Notes: generated by a model not told the origin, from the letters alone. A DNA stretch of 20,033 nucleotides from Acidobacteria bacterium UBA2994 (GCA_002346545.1 DEAA01000039.1:58392-78424), one strand, 5' to 3'. Shown: positions 8,188 to 16,426, counted from the stretch's first letter. Numbers and translations are program-made.

Positions 8188-8784
8188 GTGCGACTGTTTC
8201 TTGCGGCGGATCTGGACGCGGACGCGCGGAGGGCTGCTGTCCGTACTGCCCGGTCCAGCGCTCAGAGGTTCGAGCAGGCTGGCATTCCGATGCGCTGCAT
8301 GCGGTCCGAACAGCTGCACTCCTCGTTTCGGCTCCGCGGTGAATTAGACGCGAAGTCGGCCGGTGAAGTACGCCGTGCGCTGGTGGGCGCCTGGTAAACG
8401 GCGGCCTTCCACGCAGGCTTCGATGGTTTCGACGTGTTTCCTTATTCCGGAACGCCCCGGGTGTTCTGGTTGGGGATGGGAACCGGGCGGGACGAGGTGT
8501 TCGTCGTTAAGACCGAATTCGATAGACGGCTCCAGCAGTTGGGCATGGCCACTGAGATCCGCGCGTATCGTTTGCACCTGACCCTGGGCGGTGTCAGGCG
8601 TCACGGTGAGCCTTCTCGGGCGGTCGTCAAGCCACTGCTTGCGGAGTCACCGACCGAGTTGATTCGGTGGACCGTCGAGATGGTCACGCTCTACGAGAGC
8701 CGCTTGTCCTACGGCGGTGCCAGCAACAAGTTCATCGAGCGGTTCCCGCTCCCGCAGCAGAAGATTTCCGGCGGGCAGCCATGA
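8188..8784 (+). pseudogene. thpR: Broken thpR: RNA 2',3'-cyclic phosphodiesterase (2H family) with an in-frame stop
   Basis: Read as one frame, this encodes a 2H phosphodiesterase of normal length (about 198 codons): VRLFLAADLDADARR at the start, PRVFWLGMGTG in the middle, and an intact second motif HLTLGGVRRHG (from codon 130) followed by VTLYESRLSYGGASNKF. A TAA at 8395-8397 (codon 70) splits it in the same frame; no frameshift is needed. The first HxTx motif, normally like HLTLRFLGE, reads HSSFRLRGE (codons 44-52), with Ser for the key Thr. Family members hydrolyse 2',3'-cyclic phosphates or ligate RNA ends. It lies between cinA and plsY, whose ATG overlaps its stop (ATGA). It is probably inactive, unless the stop is a base error or is read through. 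Confidence 0.8.
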
Positions 8785-9392
8785 TCATCTGGTCGGTTCT
8801 GGTTGGCTACCTGCTGGGCTCGGTGTCGTTTGCCCTCCTGATCGGCGGGGCTGCGGTCAGAACGACCGGGAGCGGCAATCTCGGGGCGGCTAACGTTTTG
8901 CGGGTGCGCCGCACCTCGCTGGGGCTACTGGTGCTAGTACTTGACATGGCCAAGGGGGGCGCCGCGGTCTGGTTAGCACGCGCGTTCGGAGCCAATGAGG
9001 CGATGGTTGTTGCCGCGGGCCTTGCGGCCATTGTCGGGCACATCTACCCCGCGTGGCTCCGTTTTCGCGGCGGTAAGGGGGTGGCTACCACCTTTGGGGT
9101 GTTCACCGCCGTGTCGCCGCCGGCCGCGTTGATGGCCGCAGCGCTTTTCGGCCTCGGAGTCTGGGCGACGCGCTATGTGTCGGTCGGGTCGTTGCTCGCC
9201 CTGGTCTCGCTCCCGGGTCTCGTGTTGGCGACGGATGGGAATCGTCTAGTAGCGGTGGCCGCCGCCGGGGCCGCCGCCCTGGTAGTGTTTCGGCACCGCG
9301 GGAATCTCGCCCGTCTCCAGAACGGGACTGAGCGGAGGCTGCGGCGGGGCTGGATAGACGGCGCCGCTCGTACAGGGTCAACACGAGAGTGA
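8781..9392 (+). CDS. plsY: Acyl-phosphate:glycerol-3-phosphate acyltransferase PlsY
   Basis: Membrane enzyme that puts the first acyl chain on glycerol-3-phosphate, using acyl-phosphate, to form lysophosphatidic acid. The 203-residue protein has the usual size and about five hydrophobic helices. All three PlsY motifs are present: GSGNLGAANVLR (30-41; the more common form has Thr in GATN), GHIYPAWLRFRGGKG (86-100, Gly-rich phosphate loop) and, near the end, RHRGNLARLQNGTERRL. The ATG at 8781 overlaps the stop of the broken thpR frame, so its translation may once have been coupled to thpR; the internal thpR stop could reduce that coupling. gpsA, which makes its substrate, follows 12 bases later. 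Confidence 0.96.
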   Translation: MIIWSVLVGYLLGSVSFALLIGGAAVRTTGSGNLGAANVLRVRRTSLGLLVLVLDMAKGGAAVWLARAFGANEAMVVAAGLAAIVGHIYPAWLRFRGGKGVATTFGVFTAVSPPAALMAAALFGLGVWATRYVSVGSLLALVSLPGLVLATDGNRLVAVAAAGAAALVVFRHRGNLARLQNGTERRLRRGWIDGAARTGSTRE

Positions 9393-9404
9393 TCGGAGGC
9401 AAGT

Positions 9405-10415
9405 GTGCGGACGGTGACCGTAATCGGAGCCGGGGGGTGGGGAACCGCTCTAGCGGTGCATCTGGGAGGCCTCGGAAAGCAGGTGCGGTTGTGGGGCCGG
9501 GATGAGGGGCTGATCTCCAGGTTGGCCGAGACTCGATCGAACGAGACGTATCTGTCTGGCATCCCGTTTCCCGACTCCGTCCGGCCGACTGCCTCGCTGC
9601 CCGAGGCGGTGTCGGGTGTCGACTGTGTCGTTTGGGCGGTCCCGAGTCATGCGACCAGGGTGCTGCTCCGCGATTTGGCTCCGCTGGTGCAGGCGGAAAC
9701 CATCGTGGTGAGTGGAACTAAGGGGTTCGAACAGGAGAGCCTTAATCGCATGTCCGAAGTCATGGCCCAGGAGTTAGGACAGGATCACCCGGTAGCCGTG
9801 CTTTCTGGGCCGAGCTTTGCCGGTGAGCTGGCGCGTGGGGCGCCGACCGCAGTGTTGGCGGCGAGTCGTTGGCCGAAGGTGGCGGCGATGGTGCAGGAGG
9901 AGTTTCGATCCCCTTCACTTCGTCTCTATGCGAGTGAAGACGTGACCGGTGTGGAGATGGGCGGTGCCATGAAGAATGTCATCGCTATCGCCGCCGGGGT
10001 GGCGGAGGGGTTGAACCTGGGGCCGAACGCCTTGGCCGCTTTGCTCACCCGGGGACTCGCCGAGATCTCACGGCTTGCGTACGCACTGGGAGGGCGACGG
10101 GACACACTGGCCGGTCTAAGCGGTCTAGGGGACCTTATTCTTACCTGTACCGGTGGATTGAGTCGCAATCACCATGTTGGGGTCGAGCTTGGACGGGGAC
10201 GGCCCCTGGAGGAGATCCTAGGTGCGATGCACACGGTGGCCGAAGGTGTACGCACGACTGAGGCGGCGCTCGCGCTGGGTCGTCGTCACCAGGTAGATTT
10301 ACCTATCGTCACCCAGATGAGTCAGGTATTGGAGGGCCAGATCTCCGCGGCGGCAGCCGTTGAAGAACTGATGCTGCGGCGCCAGCGGCCGGAGGCAGAC
10401 GGTGCGGCGGAGTAG
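9405..10415 (+). CDS. gpsA: NAD(P)-dependent glycerol-3-phosphate dehydrogenase
   Basis: Cytoplasmic enzyme that reduces dihydroxyacetone phosphate to sn-glycerol-3-phosphate, the backbone for phospholipids and the substrate of PlsY encoded just upstream. The 336-residue length is typical. The Rossmann nucleotide loop is VIGAGGWGTALAVHLG (6-21); VSGTKGFE holds Lys105, GPSFAGE is at 134-140, and the catalytic lysine is in GAMKNVIAIAAGVAEGL (Lys189). The C-terminal GLSGLGDLILTCTGGLSRNH segment is the standard substrate-binding region. The start is GTG 9405, five bases after GGAGG. ftsY follows 26 bases on. Confidence 0.97.
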   Translation: MRTVTVIGAGGWGTALAVHLGGLGKQVRLWGRDEGLISRLAETRSNETYLSGIPFPDSVRPTASLPEAVSGVDCVVWAVPSHATRVLLRDLAPLVQAETIVVSGTKGFEQESLNRMSEVMAQELGQDHPVAVLSGPSFAGELARGAPTAVLAASRWPKVAAMVQEEFRSPSLRLYASEDVTGVEMGGAMKNVIAIAAGVAEGLNLGPNALAALLTRGLAEISRLAYALGGRRDTLAGLSGLGDLILTCTGGLSRNHHVGVELGRGRPLEEILGAMHTVAEGVRTTEAALALGRRHQVDLPIVTQMSQVLEGQISAAAAVEELMLRRQRPEADGAAE

Positions 10416-10441
10416 CCGGACGGTTGTGAGATAGTGGACGA

Positions 10442-11365
10442 GTGAGTTTGCTGGAGCGTCTGCGGGTCGGTTTGCGCCGTACGACGGACCAACTGGTCGG
10501 ACGATTTGACGGCTTGAGTTCCGGCGGCGTTGTCCCGGTTGGCGCGAGCGCGGGCACGATGCCCGCCGAGACACTCGATGCTCTTGAGGAACTGCTGATC
10601 GAGGCCGACGTCGGTGTTGCGGCAACCAATCGTCTGATTGAGGCGGTGCGAGGCCGAGCGGACGACGGGGACCTCCGGGCGCTGGTCCGAGACGAGCTGC
10701 TTGCCCTCCTTGAGGCCCGCCCCGCGTCTCCTTCCCCGGACGTCTCGCCGAGAGTCGTGCTGGTGGTCGGGGTGAACGGTACTGGCAAGACGACCACTGT
10801 TGGCCGATTGGCGCGTTTACTGACCTCCGAAGGCAAACAGCCGGTTATCTGCGCGGCCGACACCTTCCGTGCCGCCGCGGTTGAACAGCTCGAGGTCTGG
10901 GCGGGTCGAGTGAATGCCGATTTCATTCGCGCCACAACTGGATCCGATCCGGCAGCGGTGGTGTTCGATGCGGTGTCTTCAGGTAAGGCAAAGGGCCGCG
11001 ATGTGGTTCTGGTAGACACAGCGGGCCGGCTGCACACCCGGGCCAACCTGATGGCTGAGTTGGACAAAATTCGGCGTGTAGCGGGTCGGGTAGTTGCCGG
11101 AGCGCCGCACGAAACGCTGCTCGTGCTCGACGCCACCGTTGGGCAGAACGGGCTCCCGCAGGCGCGTGCCTTCCTCGAAACCGCCGGCGTTACCGGCATT
11201 GTGCTGACCAAGCTCGACGGTACGGCAAAGGGTGGTATCGCGGTGGCCATCACCGCCGAGCTCGGAGTGCCGATCAGATACGTCGGTGTCGGCGAACAGA
11301 TAGACGACCTGCTGCCGTTCTCGGCTGAAGACTACGTAGACGCGCTGTTCGAGCCGGTTTGGTGA
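10442..11365 (+). CDS. ftsY: Signal recognition particle receptor FtsY
   Basis: SRP receptor GTPase that docks SRP-bound ribosomes at the membrane. The 307 residues cover only the NG domains, with no long acidic A domain, as in many non-enteric bacteria. The N domain (1 to about 100) includes DALEELLIEADVGVAATNRL. The G domain has the P-loop GVNGTGKTTTVGRLA (110-124), DTFRAAAVEQL (140-150), DTAGRLHTRANLMAEL (192-207), TKLDGTAKGG (256-265) and closing GVGEQIDDLLPF. The GTG at 10442 lacks a strong ribosome binding site, but the N-terminus MSLLERLRVGLRRT looks right. Its stop TGA shares one base with the ATG of ribD. Its partner ffh is 3 kb downstream on the same strand. Confidence 0.96.
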   Translation: MSLLERLRVGLRRTTDQLVGRFDGLSSGGVVPVGASAGTMPAETLDALEELLIEADVGVAATNRLIEAVRGRADDGDLRALVRDELLALLEARPASPSPDVSPRVVLVVGVNGTGKTTTVGRLARLLTSEGKQPVICAADTFRAAAVEQLEVWAGRVNADFIRATTGSDPAAVVFDAVSSGKAKGRDVVLVDTAGRLHTRANLMAELDKIRRVAGRVVAGAPHETLLVLDATVGQNGLPQARAFLETAGVTGIVLTKLDGTAKGGIAVAITAELGVPIRYVGVGEQIDDLLPFSAEDYVDALFEPVW

Positions 11366-12447
11366 TGACCGACGAGCAGTGGATGGCCCACGCGCTGGAG
11401 CTCGCCGCGCGCGGCCGGGGAGCGACTAGTCCCAACCCGATGGTTGGCGCCGTCCTCGTGCGTGACGACGTCATCCTGGGAGAGGGTTACCACGCTCGGG
11501 CTGGTGAACGACACGCCGAGGTGGTGGCTCTCGATGCCGCCGGCGTCGCCGCCCGGGGCGCCACACTCTATTGCACTTTGGAGCCCTGCTCCCACACGGG
11601 ACGGACGCCGCCGTGCGCCCGCCGCATCGTGGCCGAGGGCGTGGCGCGAGTGGTGGTCGCCTCCGAAGACCCCGACCAGCGGGTTGACGGCGCGGGGTGC
11701 GAGATCCTCCGTATGAGTGGGATTCCAGTCGTCACGGGCGTCCTCCGTGAGCCAGCCCGTCGCCTCAACGAGGGATTCCTCAGCGTCAAAGAGCGAGGCC
11801 GTCCGTTTGTAACCCTTAAGGCCGCGGTTAGCCGGGATGGACGCATTGCTGCCGCGCCAGGCACGCGGACCTTGCTGACCGGAGAGGCGGCTCAGTGGCA
11901 CGCGCATCGCGTGCGTACCGAGATCGATGCCATCGCTGTCGGGTCGGAGACGGTGCTGGTTGACGATCCGGTCCTGACGGCGCGAGGCGAGCGAGAGCGA
12001 CGGCGGCCTTTGGTTCGCGTGGTCTTTGATACTCGTCTCCGAATGCCACCTACCGCGCGTTTGCTTCGGACGCTCGAGGAGGGGCCGGTCGTCGTTATGA
12101 CTACCCGCAGCGCATGTGACCAGGCTCCCGAACGCGCGTCGGCGCTCGCGCGGGCCGGGGCGATGCTCGAGCTCCTGTCGGAGCGGGACCCGAGGGAAGC
12201 TGTGCGTCGGTTGGTCGACCACGACGTCTGTTCAGTGCTGCTCGAGGGTGGGGCTCTGATGTATCGTGCGTGCTGGACTGCTGGGGTGGTGGACCGGCTC
12301 CGTCTCTACGTGGCGCCGACGGTGCTGGGTGGGGATGGGGTGGGATGGTGGCCGGATCACTGGGGGACACTGAGCTCACTCGACTGGCGCGGGACGGGGC
12401 TCGGGACCGATGTGCTGATGGAGAGCGATGTTCAACGGCTTGATTGA
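11365..12447 (+). CDS. ribD: Bifunctional riboflavin deaminase/reductase RibD
   Basis: Carries out the second and third steps after GTP cyclohydrolase in riboflavin synthesis: deamination of the pyrimidine, then reduction of the ribosyl chain. The 360-residue protein has the deaminase domain first, with zinc ligands in ERHAEV (His50, catalytic Glu52) and CTLEPCSHTGRTPPC (Cys75, Cys84), and the reductase domain from about residue 150 (RPFVTLKAAVSRDGRIAA), with VGSETVLVDDPVLTAR and LLEGGALMYRACWTAGVVDR. The ATG 11365 overlaps the ftsY stop by one base; its own last 20 bases overlap ribE. No FMN riboswitch is seen: the gene begins directly in the ftsY stop codon. Confidence 0.96.
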   Translation: MTDEQWMAHALELAARGRGATSPNPMVGAVLVRDDVILGEGYHARAGERHAEVVALDAAGVAARGATLYCTLEPCSHTGRTPPCARRIVAEGVARVVVASEDPDQRVDGAGCEILRMSGIPVVTGVLREPARRLNEGFLSVKERGRPFVTLKAAVSRDGRIAAAPGTRTLLTGEAAQWHAHRVRTEIDAIAVGSETVLVDDPVLTARGERERRRPLVRVVFDTRLRMPPTARLLRTLEEGPVVVMTTRSACDQAPERASALARAGAMLELLSERDPREAVRRLVDHDVCSVLLEGGALMYRACWTAGVVDRLRLYVAPTVLGGDGVGWWPDHWGTLSSLDWRGTGLGTDVLMESDVQRLD

Positions 12448-13063
12448 GGGCGTAGGTGAGGTCGTGGGGCTCGATGAGATCCCAAAGGGATGGCGTGTGG
12501 CGGTGGGCACCGACGTGGCCTCAGAGCTGGAACTCGGCGAGAGCATCGCCGTCAATGGCGTCTGTCTGACTGTGGTCGAGACGGCGGCGGGACGGTTTGA
12601 CGCGGAGGTTTCGCCTGAGACGGTCCGGGTGACCAGCTTGGGGAAGTTGGCGGTGGGCGGGGTCGTCAACCTTGAGCGGTCCATGCGAGCCGACACCCGC
12701 GTGGGCGGTCACTTCGTCCAGGGCCACGTGGATGCGACCGGGATCATCGAAGGCATCGCCCACGAAGCCGAGTTCCACAGGGTCGTCGTCGGGTTCCCAG
12801 CGAAGCTGGCGAGATTGTTTGTAATGAGGGGATCGATCGCTGTCGACGGCATCAGTCTGACCGTTGCCTCGCTCGAACGGTCACGATTTGAGGTGCAGAT
12901 CATCCCCTTCACTTGGGGGCACACGAACCTCAGCCGGAGCCGTGTCGGCGATATCGTGAATCTGGAGTGCGATATCATCGGGAAGTACGTCCTCCGAGCG
13001 CTCGAGTTCGGGGACTTCCGGTTGCCCGACAGCGCCGCATCAACCGAAGACCAGCATGGCTGA
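12428..13063 (+). CDS. ribE: Riboflavin synthase alpha subunit
   Basis: Dismutates two molecules of 6,7-dimethyl-8-ribityllumazine to riboflavin plus a pyrimidine. The 211-residue protein has the two internal lumazine-binding barrels expected: the first starts [16 protein letters not shown] and holds [14 protein letters not shown]; the second starts near [17 protein letters not shown] and holds [16 protein letters not shown], a clear internal repeat. It overlaps ribD by 20 bases and ribBA by 8, so the three are surely one translation-coupled set. The symbol ribE is used for the alpha-type synthase (ribC in E. coli). Confidence 0.95.
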   Translation: MFNGLIEGVGEVVGLDEIPKGWRVAVGTDVASELELGESIAVNGVCLTVVETAAGRFDAEVSPETVRVTSLGKLAVGGVVNLERSMRADTRVGGHFVQGHVDATGIIEGIAHEAEFHRVVVGFPAKLARLFVMRGSIAVDGISLTVASLERSRFEVQIIPFTWGHTNLSRSRVGDIVNLECDIIGKYVLRALEFGDFRLPDSAASTEDQHG

Positions 13064-14333
13064 GAAGATCGCACGGAAACGAACCCGCGCAAGGAAGAGC
13101 GCGCTCGGATTAGCGCTGTCGACACGGGCCAGCGGATTCGCGCCCGTGGAGGAGGCGATCGTCGCCATTCGCGAGGGCAAGATGGTCATCGTCGTCGACG
13201 ACGAGGACCGCGAGAACGAAGGTGATCTCACCGTGGCTGCCGAAAAGATCACGCCGGAGATCATCAACTTCATGGCCAAGCACGGCCGGGGGCTGATCTG
13301 TCTCCCGATGACGGCGGCCCGACTGGACGAACTGGACATCCCGCTGCAGGTCGAACGTAACACGTCTAAGTTCGATACGGCCTTTTGTGTCTCGATCGAG
13401 GCCAAGGAACGGACGACAACCGGAATCTCCGCCGCGGACCGGGCCGTGACCGCCCAGGTGGCTGCCGACCCAACGACGACCGCGGCCGAGTTGGCCCGTC
13501 CCGGGCACATGTTCCCGCTGCGGGCGCGCGATGGTGGCGTGCTGGTGCGTGCCGGGCAGACCGAGGCGGCTGTGGATCTGGCACGTATTGCGGGGCTGCA
13601 ATCGGCCGGGGTCATCTGCGAGATCATGAACGAGGACGGCACGATGGCCAGAGTGCCCGAATTACGTCGTTTCGCGCGCAAGCATAAGCTGGTCATGATC
13701 ACTATTGCCGATCTGATCAAGTACCGGATGAGTCACGAGCGGTTGGTGCGTCGGGCAGCGGCATCGAATCTTCCGACCGAGTACGGCGACTTCGAGCTCG
13801 TGGCGTTCGAGAGTGTCGTCAACGGAGAGACGCACTTGGCGCTGGTTCGTGGCGAAGTGGCCGATGGCGAGGACGTGCTGGTGCGCGTGCATTCGCGGTG
13901 CCTCACCGGAGAGGTGTTTCACTCGGCACGCTGCGATTGCGGACCCCAGCTCCACACTGCGATGACTCGGATCTCCGAGGAGGATCGGGGCGTGCTCCTG
14001 TATCTCAATCAGGAGGGGCGCGGCATCGGTCTTACGAACAAGATTCGGGCCTATCACCTCCAGGATCAGGGTCTCGACACGGTCGAGGCGAACGAACGTC
14101 TCGGCTTCCAACCGGATCAGCGTGACTATGGCATCGGGGCGCAGATTCTGAGCGACCTGGGTGTGCGCAGCATGCGCCTGCTCACCAACAATCCCCGGAA
14201 GTTTGTCGGGCTCGAGGGTTACGGGTTGTCGGTGTCGGCGACACTCGCGCTCGAAGTTCCCACCACGGGTTTGGCACGCACTTATCTGCGGACAAAAAAG
14301 ACGAAGCTTGGTCACACGCTGAAGTCCGTGTGA
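13056..14333 (+). CDS. ribBA: Bifunctional DHBP synthase / GTP cyclohydrolase II (RibBA)
   Basis: Makes both riboflavin precursors. Residues about 28-228 are 3,4-dihydroxy-2-butanone-4-phosphate synthase, with the acidic loop [10 protein letters not shown] (48-57), [16 protein letters not shown] (148-163) and [13 protein letters not shown]. Residues from about 230 are GTP cyclohydrolase II, with zinc cysteines 282, 293 and 295 ([18 protein letters not shown]), [29 protein letters not shown] and [15 protein letters not shown]. In the DHBP half, residue 168 is Gln ([11 protein letters not shown]) where E. coli RibB has metal-binding His153 (GGHTEA); this may or may not affect activity. The 425-residue length is normal, with a basic 20-residue N-terminal tail. 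It is the last rib gene here; ribH (lumazine synthase) is not in the window. Confidence 0.95.
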   Translation: MAEKIARKRTRARKSALGLALSTRASGFAPVEEAIVAIREGKMVIVVDDEDRENEGDLTVAAEKITPEIINFMAKHGRGLICLPMTAARLDELDIPLQVERNTSKFDTAFCVSIEAKERTTTGISAADRAVTAQVAADPTTTAAELARPGHMFPLRARDGGVLVRAGQTEAAVDLARIAGLQSAGVICEIMNEDGTMARVPELRRFARKHKLVMITIADLIKYRMSHERLVRRAAASNLPTEYGDFELVAFESVVNGETHLALVRGEVADGEDVLVRVHSRCLTGEVFHSARCDCGPQLHTAMTRISEEDRGVLLYLNQEGRGIGLTNKIRAYHLQDQGLDTVEANERLGFQPDQRDYGIGAQILSDLGVRSMRLLTNNPRKFVGLEGYGLSVSATLALEVPTTGLARTYLRTKKTKLGHTLKSV

Positions 14334-14347
14334 TCGCCTTCGCTTGT

Positions 14348-14377
14348 TTGACAGCTTGTCTCGCTCCCCGTTAAAAT
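14348..14377 (+). promoter_or_regulatory. Sigma-70-type promoter of ffh and the ribosome-maturation cluster
   Basis: A perfect -35 TTGACA (14348-14353) and TAAAAT (14372-14377, five of six) are separated by 18 bases in the 105-base gap between ribBA and ffh. The start point would be near 14384. The untranslated leader of about 55 bases contains short mutually exclusive complementary segments: CGGTT at 14381-14385 with AACCG at 14393-14397, and AACCGC at 14393-14398 with GCGGTT at 14414-14419. No clear terminator for the preceding operon is visible. Confidence 0.8.
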
Positions 14378-14438
14378 AAACGGTTGCGTTTGAACCGCTT
14401 AAGGTAGGAAAGCGCGGTTCGATCGAGAGACAGCACCC

Positions 14439-15806
14439 ATGTTTGCCTCACTTAGCGAGCGTCTCCAGGAGGTCTTTGCCTCCATTGGACGCGAGTCGCG
14501 CCTCACGCCCGAGGCGGTCGAGACGGCGCTGCGTGAGATCCGCATGGCGCTGCTCGAGGCTGACGTCAACTTTAAGGTCGTCAAGGCATTCGTCGACCGG
14601 GTTCGCGATCGCGCCGTTGACCGGGAGGTGCTCGACAGCCTGACTCCGACCCAACAGGTAGTCGCCATCGTGCGCGACGAACTGCGGGCATTGCTGGGCG
14701 ATGGGCCGACCGGGCTGTCGGTCAGTTCGCAACGGCCTCAGGTGGTGCTGTTGCTCGGTCTGCAGGGGGCAGGGAAGACCACCACGACGGTGAAGCTCGC
14801 TCACTGGCTGAAGCAGCAGGGACGTCATCCGATCGTGGTCTCGACCGATGTTCGACGACCGGCCGCGATTGAACAGCTGAGTGTGTTGGCCTCGGATGCG
14901 GGCGTCCGGGTCCACGAATCATCGGCTGACACGGCGGTGGTCGCAAGGGCTGAGGGGGCGGTAACGACGGGGCGAGAAATGGGCTTCGATGTTGTTCTGG
15001 TCGACACCGCCGGCCGACTACACATTGACGACGACCTGATGGCCGAACTCGAGGCGATCAAGAGTTCGCTTGCTCCATCGGATCTGCTCTATGTGGCCGA
15101 TGCGATGACTGGGCAGGATGCCATCAAGAGCGCCGGCGAGTTCAATCGCCGGCTCGACATCAGTGGTGTGGTGCTCTCGAAGATGGACGGCGACGCCAGG
15201 GGCGGCGCCGCACTGTCGGTCGTCTCGGTCGTTGGGGTCCCCGTGACCTTCATCGGCGACGGAGAGCGGATTGAGGATCTGCAGCCGTTTCATCCCGATC
15301 GCCTAGTGTCCAGGATGCTCGGGATGGGCGACGTGCTGTCGCTGGTCGAGAAGGCGGAACAGGCTGTCAGCCAGGAGGATGCGGCCCGGCTCGAGAAAAG
15401 GATCCGGCGGAATCAGTTGACCCTTCAGGACATGCGAGACCAGTTGGCCTCGGTCTCGAAGATGGGGCCGCTCGAGAAGCTCACGGAACTGATACCGGGC
15501 ATGAACCAGACGGCGTCGCAACTGCCGGATGGCGCGGAGGTGAATCCGAGGGCGCTCAAGCAGACGATGGCCATCATCGACTCGATGACTCGCCGTGAGC
15601 GCACCCACCATCAGATCATTGATGGCAGCCGTCGGAGACGGATCGCGCGGGGCAGTGGTACGACGGTACAGGAGGTCAACCGTCTGCTTAAGCAGTTCAT
15701 GGACATGCGGAAGATGCTCCGTGCGGTTGGGGGGGTATCCCGGTCGCGACGAAAGAAGGGCGGCCGACGCCGTCTGCCCACGGGTATGCGGTTCCCGATG
15801 GGATGA
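14439..15806 (+). CDS. ffh: Signal recognition particle protein Ffh
   Basis: SRP54 homologue that binds SRP RNA and signal sequences and targets nascent membrane proteins through FtsY. The 455 residues show the N domain (MFASLSERLQEVFASIGRES start), the G domain with GLQGAGKTTTTVKLA (107-121), STDVRRPAAIEQL, DTAGRLHIDDDLMAEL (189-204) and SKMDGDARGG (247-256), and the M domain with MGPLEKLTELIPGM and the RNA-binding IIDGSRRRRIARGSGTTVQE, then a Met-rich helix (LLKQFMDMRKML) and a basic tail. The ATG 14439 lies some 30 bases after AAGGTAGGAAAG; GAGAGACAG is closer but a weak ribosome site. It has its own promoter and heads the rpsP-rimM-trmD-rplS run, a very common arrangement. Confidence 0.97.
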   Translation: MFASLSERLQEVFASIGRESRLTPEAVETALREIRMALLEADVNFKVVKAFVDRVRDRAVDREVLDSLTPTQQVVAIVRDELRALLGDGPTGLSVSSQRPQVVLLLGLQGAGKTTTTVKLAHWLKQQGRHPIVVSTDVRRPAAIEQLSVLASDAGVRVHESSADTAVVARAEGAVTTGREMGFDVVLVDTAGRLHIDDDLMAELEAIKSSLAPSDLLYVADAMTGQDAIKSAGEFNRRLDISGVVLSKMDGDARGGAALSVVSVVGVPVTFIGDGERIEDLQPFHPDRLVSRMLGMGDVLSLVEKAEQAVSQEDAARLEKRIRRNQLTLQDMRDQLASVSKMGPLEKLTELIPGMNQTASQLPDGAEVNPRALKQTMAIIDSMTRRERTHHQIIDGSRRRRIARGSGTTVQEVNRLLKQFMDMRKMLRAVGGVSRSRRKKGGRRRLPTGMRFPMG

Positions 15807-15845
15807 GCGCCAGAGAGGATTGGCAAGCGAGGAGAGAAGCACGCA

Positions 15846-16157
15846 ATGTTGACCATTCGATTGAGTCGGGTCGGAACGACGAAGCGGCCGTTCTATCGAG
15901 TCGCAGTGATGGAGTCGAGCGCGCCGCGGGACGGACGTTTCAAGGAGTTACTAGGGCACTACGATCCGCGGACTGATCCGGAAGTTCTGGACGTAGACTA
16001 CGACCGTCTGAGCTACTGGACGGGCAACGGGGCACGGATGTCTGACACGGTTCGGACCTTGGTGTCGCGGCATCCGAGGCCCGAGGCGTCCGAGACGGAC
16101 GCGGCGCCGGCGGCCGAGTCCGGCGAGGGTAAGGAAGAGGCTCAGGTGACGACATGA
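15846..16157 (+). CDS. rpsP: Small ribosomal subunit protein bS16
   Basis: 30S assembly protein. The 103 residues start MLTIRLSRVGTTKRPFYRVA, the invariant bS16 N-terminus, followed by DGRFKELLGHYDPRTDP and a degenerate but recognisable LSYWTGNGARMSDTVRTLV. The last 25 residues are an acidic Ala/Glu/Pro-rich extension (from PRPEASETDAAPAAES) that is common outside enterics. GAGGAGAGAAG lies a few bases before the ATG. The stop overlaps the khpA start (ATGA), which points to coupled translation with the KH-domain protein. Confidence 0.96.
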   Translation: MLTIRLSRVGTTKRPFYRVAVMESSAPRDGRFKELLGHYDPRTDPEVLDVDYDRLSYWTGNGARMSDTVRTLVSRHPRPEASETDAAPAAESGEGKEEAQVTT

Positions 16158-16393
16158 GTCGGGCCCGCGACGTGGTAGAGGTCATCGGTCGGGCGCTGGC
16201 CGATCAGCCAGACGGCGTATCGGTGACGGAGGGTGAAGGGCGCGAGGGCCCCCGTGTTGAGCTCAGCACGACCGGGCAAGATCTTGGACGGATGATCGGG
16301 CGCCAGGGGCGGACGGCATCGTCGATCCGGGCGCTGGCCGAGTTGGCTTCTGACGTCGAGGGGCGCCAGGTTACCGTCGACTTCGTCGATTGA
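16154..16393 (+). CDS. khpA: KH domain RNA-binding protein KhpA
   Basis: A 79-residue single KH-domain protein of the YlqC/KhpA family, which binds RNA (often with KhpB/Jag) and is encoded between rpsP and rimM in many bacteria, as here. The signature GRMIGRQGRTASSIRALAEL (45-64) holds the GxxG loop (GRQG, 49-52). The N-terminal half (VVEVIGRALADQPDGVSV) fits; the loop EGEGREGPRVELSTT is slightly long. The ATG overlaps the rpsP stop by four bases. Confidence 0.93.
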   Translation: MSRARDVVEVIGRALADQPDGVSVTEGEGREGPRVELSTTGQDLGRMIGRQGRTASSIRALAELASDVEGRQVTVDFVD

Positions 16394-16426
16394 CCCCCGC
16401 GCGGCTTGGGCGGCGTCTGCGATAGC

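Noticed and set aside
8166..8784. Frameshift as the cause of the split thpR
   Set aside because: Both halves are in the same frame, so a single stop codon explains the break.
10309..11253. Long minus-strand open frame (314 codons) opposite ftsY and the end of gpsA
   Set aside because: Low-complexity Ser/Arg/Thr/Pro-rich translation directly antisense to clear genes; typical shadow frame in GC-rich DNA.
13040..14315. Two minus-strand open frames of over 200 codons opposite ribBA
   Set aside because: They mirror the codon periodicity of ribBA and show no family motifs.
14334..14380. Intrinsic terminator for the ribBA operon
   Set aside because: The CCGTT-AAAATA-AACGG repeat lacks a GC-rich stem and a T-tract, and it coincides with the ffh promoter.
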